Assembly: GCA_963082975.1 (NCBI GenBank)
Contig: OY720346.1
Coordinates: 46,601,296-46,665,295 of the forward strand
From: Labia minor
Lineage: Eukaryota; Arthropoda; Insecta; Dermaptera; Spongiphoridae
Direction of reading: 5' to 3'
DNA: 64,000 bases
Shown: piece by piece, positions 62,371-64,000 of the stretch
Layout: the number at the start of each line of letters is the position of its first letter
Numbering within the stretch: the stretch's first letter is position 1
Program-made: the position numbers and the translations under genes
Notes under the pieces: generated by a model
The model's input: only the letters and a program-made list of their open reading frames with translations
Database searches by the model: none
Told to the model about the DNA's origin: nothing

Positions 62371-64000
62371 TCTTATCTTATTATGCTAGCTAAAATTGTA
62401 TATATGTATTTATCTATATATCATGGTTCTCAAAAACCGCTCTAACGATTTTTTTCAAATTCACACTAGATATAGTATTTATAAAGAAAAATTAAGTTTT
62501 ATTGATGATATCTCTTGAAACATACAGCTTCATTATTAATTTCTTAATTGAAAATTATATATTATATGGAAAACGTCAAAATTTTTAATACTGCCTGCTA
62601 AGACAGTAAAAAAATGACAATTTTTTATCTAAATACATATAGTCCAGCGGTTGGACTGATGTTTTAACGAGTGGATTTCGTCGGTTCGAAACTCGCCGGG
62701 TGAATCGTTATTTAAAAATGAAAATAATGATTTTGTTATTTTTTTTTCTTTTTATCTATTGTTTACTTTTTAATTTATTTATTCATTGTTCTTTTATTAA
62801 TTAAGTTTTAGATAGTTTTATAATTTTTAATATTTTTTCAATAAAATATTATTTAATATATTTATTAATATTATTTTATTAAATTAAGATGAAATAGAAT
62901 AATTGAAAGGTACCGTAAAAATAGAAATATAAATTAAAAGAACTTTAATTTATATTTTAGCAATTGCAATTTATAATTAATTATTAATTACCAATTGTCG
63001 ACCACAGTTGGTATATTGTGTAGTTGTTGAGAATTTTCAAAATATGTCGAAGCCAATCATCCCCTCCTCTGCCACTTGGCAAAATTGTCCACCCCTCTCT
63101 CTCTATTGGGGTAACGAAGAGGCATATCTCTGGGTTTTCCCTGCGTTTTTTTTTTAAAACAATTATTTTTAGAAAGTCTTTGCCATGTGCTCAGTATCAT
63201 AATACATCCAATATATCCAATATATATAAGCATAAAAAACAAGCATTTTTATATTTATATTTATATTTATATATATTACAATATTTATTCTAAAAATAAA
63301 ATTAAAAAAATATTTATATTATATTCATATTTGTTTTTTGTTTCGTTTTTATTCTGCAAAATATTGTTTTTTTGATTTTTTGTTAAACTAAAAGTGAAAT
63401 ATTTGTTGGGAAATTATTTCTACTTTATTAATTGTTAATAGTTATTACATTTTAATTAACAGTGTTTTCGGAATACGTATATTCTCTTATCTGTCTCACA
63501 AGTCTACCTGCAGGTAACAATTTCTATTACTCTCTCTTTAGCTAGGTAACAACTTTTATTATTTTTTGATAATTATGTCAATTATTTGATAATTATGTCA
63601 ATTAAATTTTTGTGAATAAATAAACATATATAAAAAACTATATATAAAATTTGAATTTTCATCCATTCATTCATTTAAAATCATTTATTTAAAATGATTT
63701 AAAACATTTATTAAAATGATTTAAAACATTCATTTAAAATGATAAAGAATATCTTATTCAAAATAAATTCAAAGTATATTTTCATACTTATTATATTCTT
63801 ATAGCTAATAATTTTTTTAATTTTTAGTGTAATTTCCTTGATCATTATTTATATAAAAAAATAAACACATTTTGCAATTTCCCAGAAAGGCTGTTTTTGA
63901 TATGTAAGTATAAGTTAGTTTTATGAATAAAAAATATTTATTTTAATAATATTTTAGAATCAAATTACGAAATATATTTATTATATAAATTAATCTTATC
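62371..64000 (+). repeat. Right arm of the identical inverted repeat (runs off the window)
   Basis: This is the inverse of 4907-6536. It begins with the Helitron-like 5' end TCTTATCTTATTATGCTAGC directly after a host A (62370), where similarity to the left arm's flank stops. It holds the tRNA-like block (62637-62708) and the GC-richer block (62992-63147). The match is still running at position 64000. Confidence 0.85.

Noticed and set aside
1..64000. CRISPR array, operon or prokaryotic gene cluster
   Set aside because: All genes are intron-containing and eukaryotic; spaced repeats present are microsatellites or transposon ends.

Overview
This is a very AT-rich eukaryotic window with small intron-rich genes separated by long non-coding and transposon-derived stretches. 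An arthropod, most likely an insect, is indicated by a ZAD-type C2H2 zinc-finger gene (ZAD is essentially arthropod-specific), by mariner, Jockey-like, R1-like and hAT relics, and by short introns with AT-rich acceptors. A parasitoid-wasp-like hymenopteran is a guess; the sequence does not settle the order.

Layout. 1-23200: no protein-coding gene recognised. This part is a mosaic of decayed or nested mobile elements and plain AT-rich DNA, with one CpG-rich island at about 9950-10200. 23226-35854 (+): an AMBRA1 orthologue, which I reconstructed as 20 coding exons whose phases all agree (2019 codons plus stop). 37563-39725 (+): a three-exon ZAD/C2H2 transcription factor. 41472-50901 (-): a five-exon secreted CAP/CRISP-like protein with signal peptide and a Cys-rich C-terminal domain; its introns hold several transposons. 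58081-61161 (-): the last three exons of a PIH/p23-type protein matching DNAAF6 (PIH1D3); the first exon was not found. 61556-64000: a SINE, a LINE relic, and an inverted copy of the 4.9-6.5 kb segment.

The four genes have unrelated jobs: autophagy and ubiquitin-ligase adaptor, transcription, secreted CAP protein, and dynein-arm assembly. They do not form a functional cluster. No new protein system is evident. The most informative structures are the mobile elements: a >=1.63-kb identical inverted repeat whose arms lie 55.8 kb apart and seem to belong to a tandem Helitron-like element; three hAT-type elements with 8-bp target duplications (two perfect); a long-armed foldback element; and a four-copy tRNA-headed SINE family.
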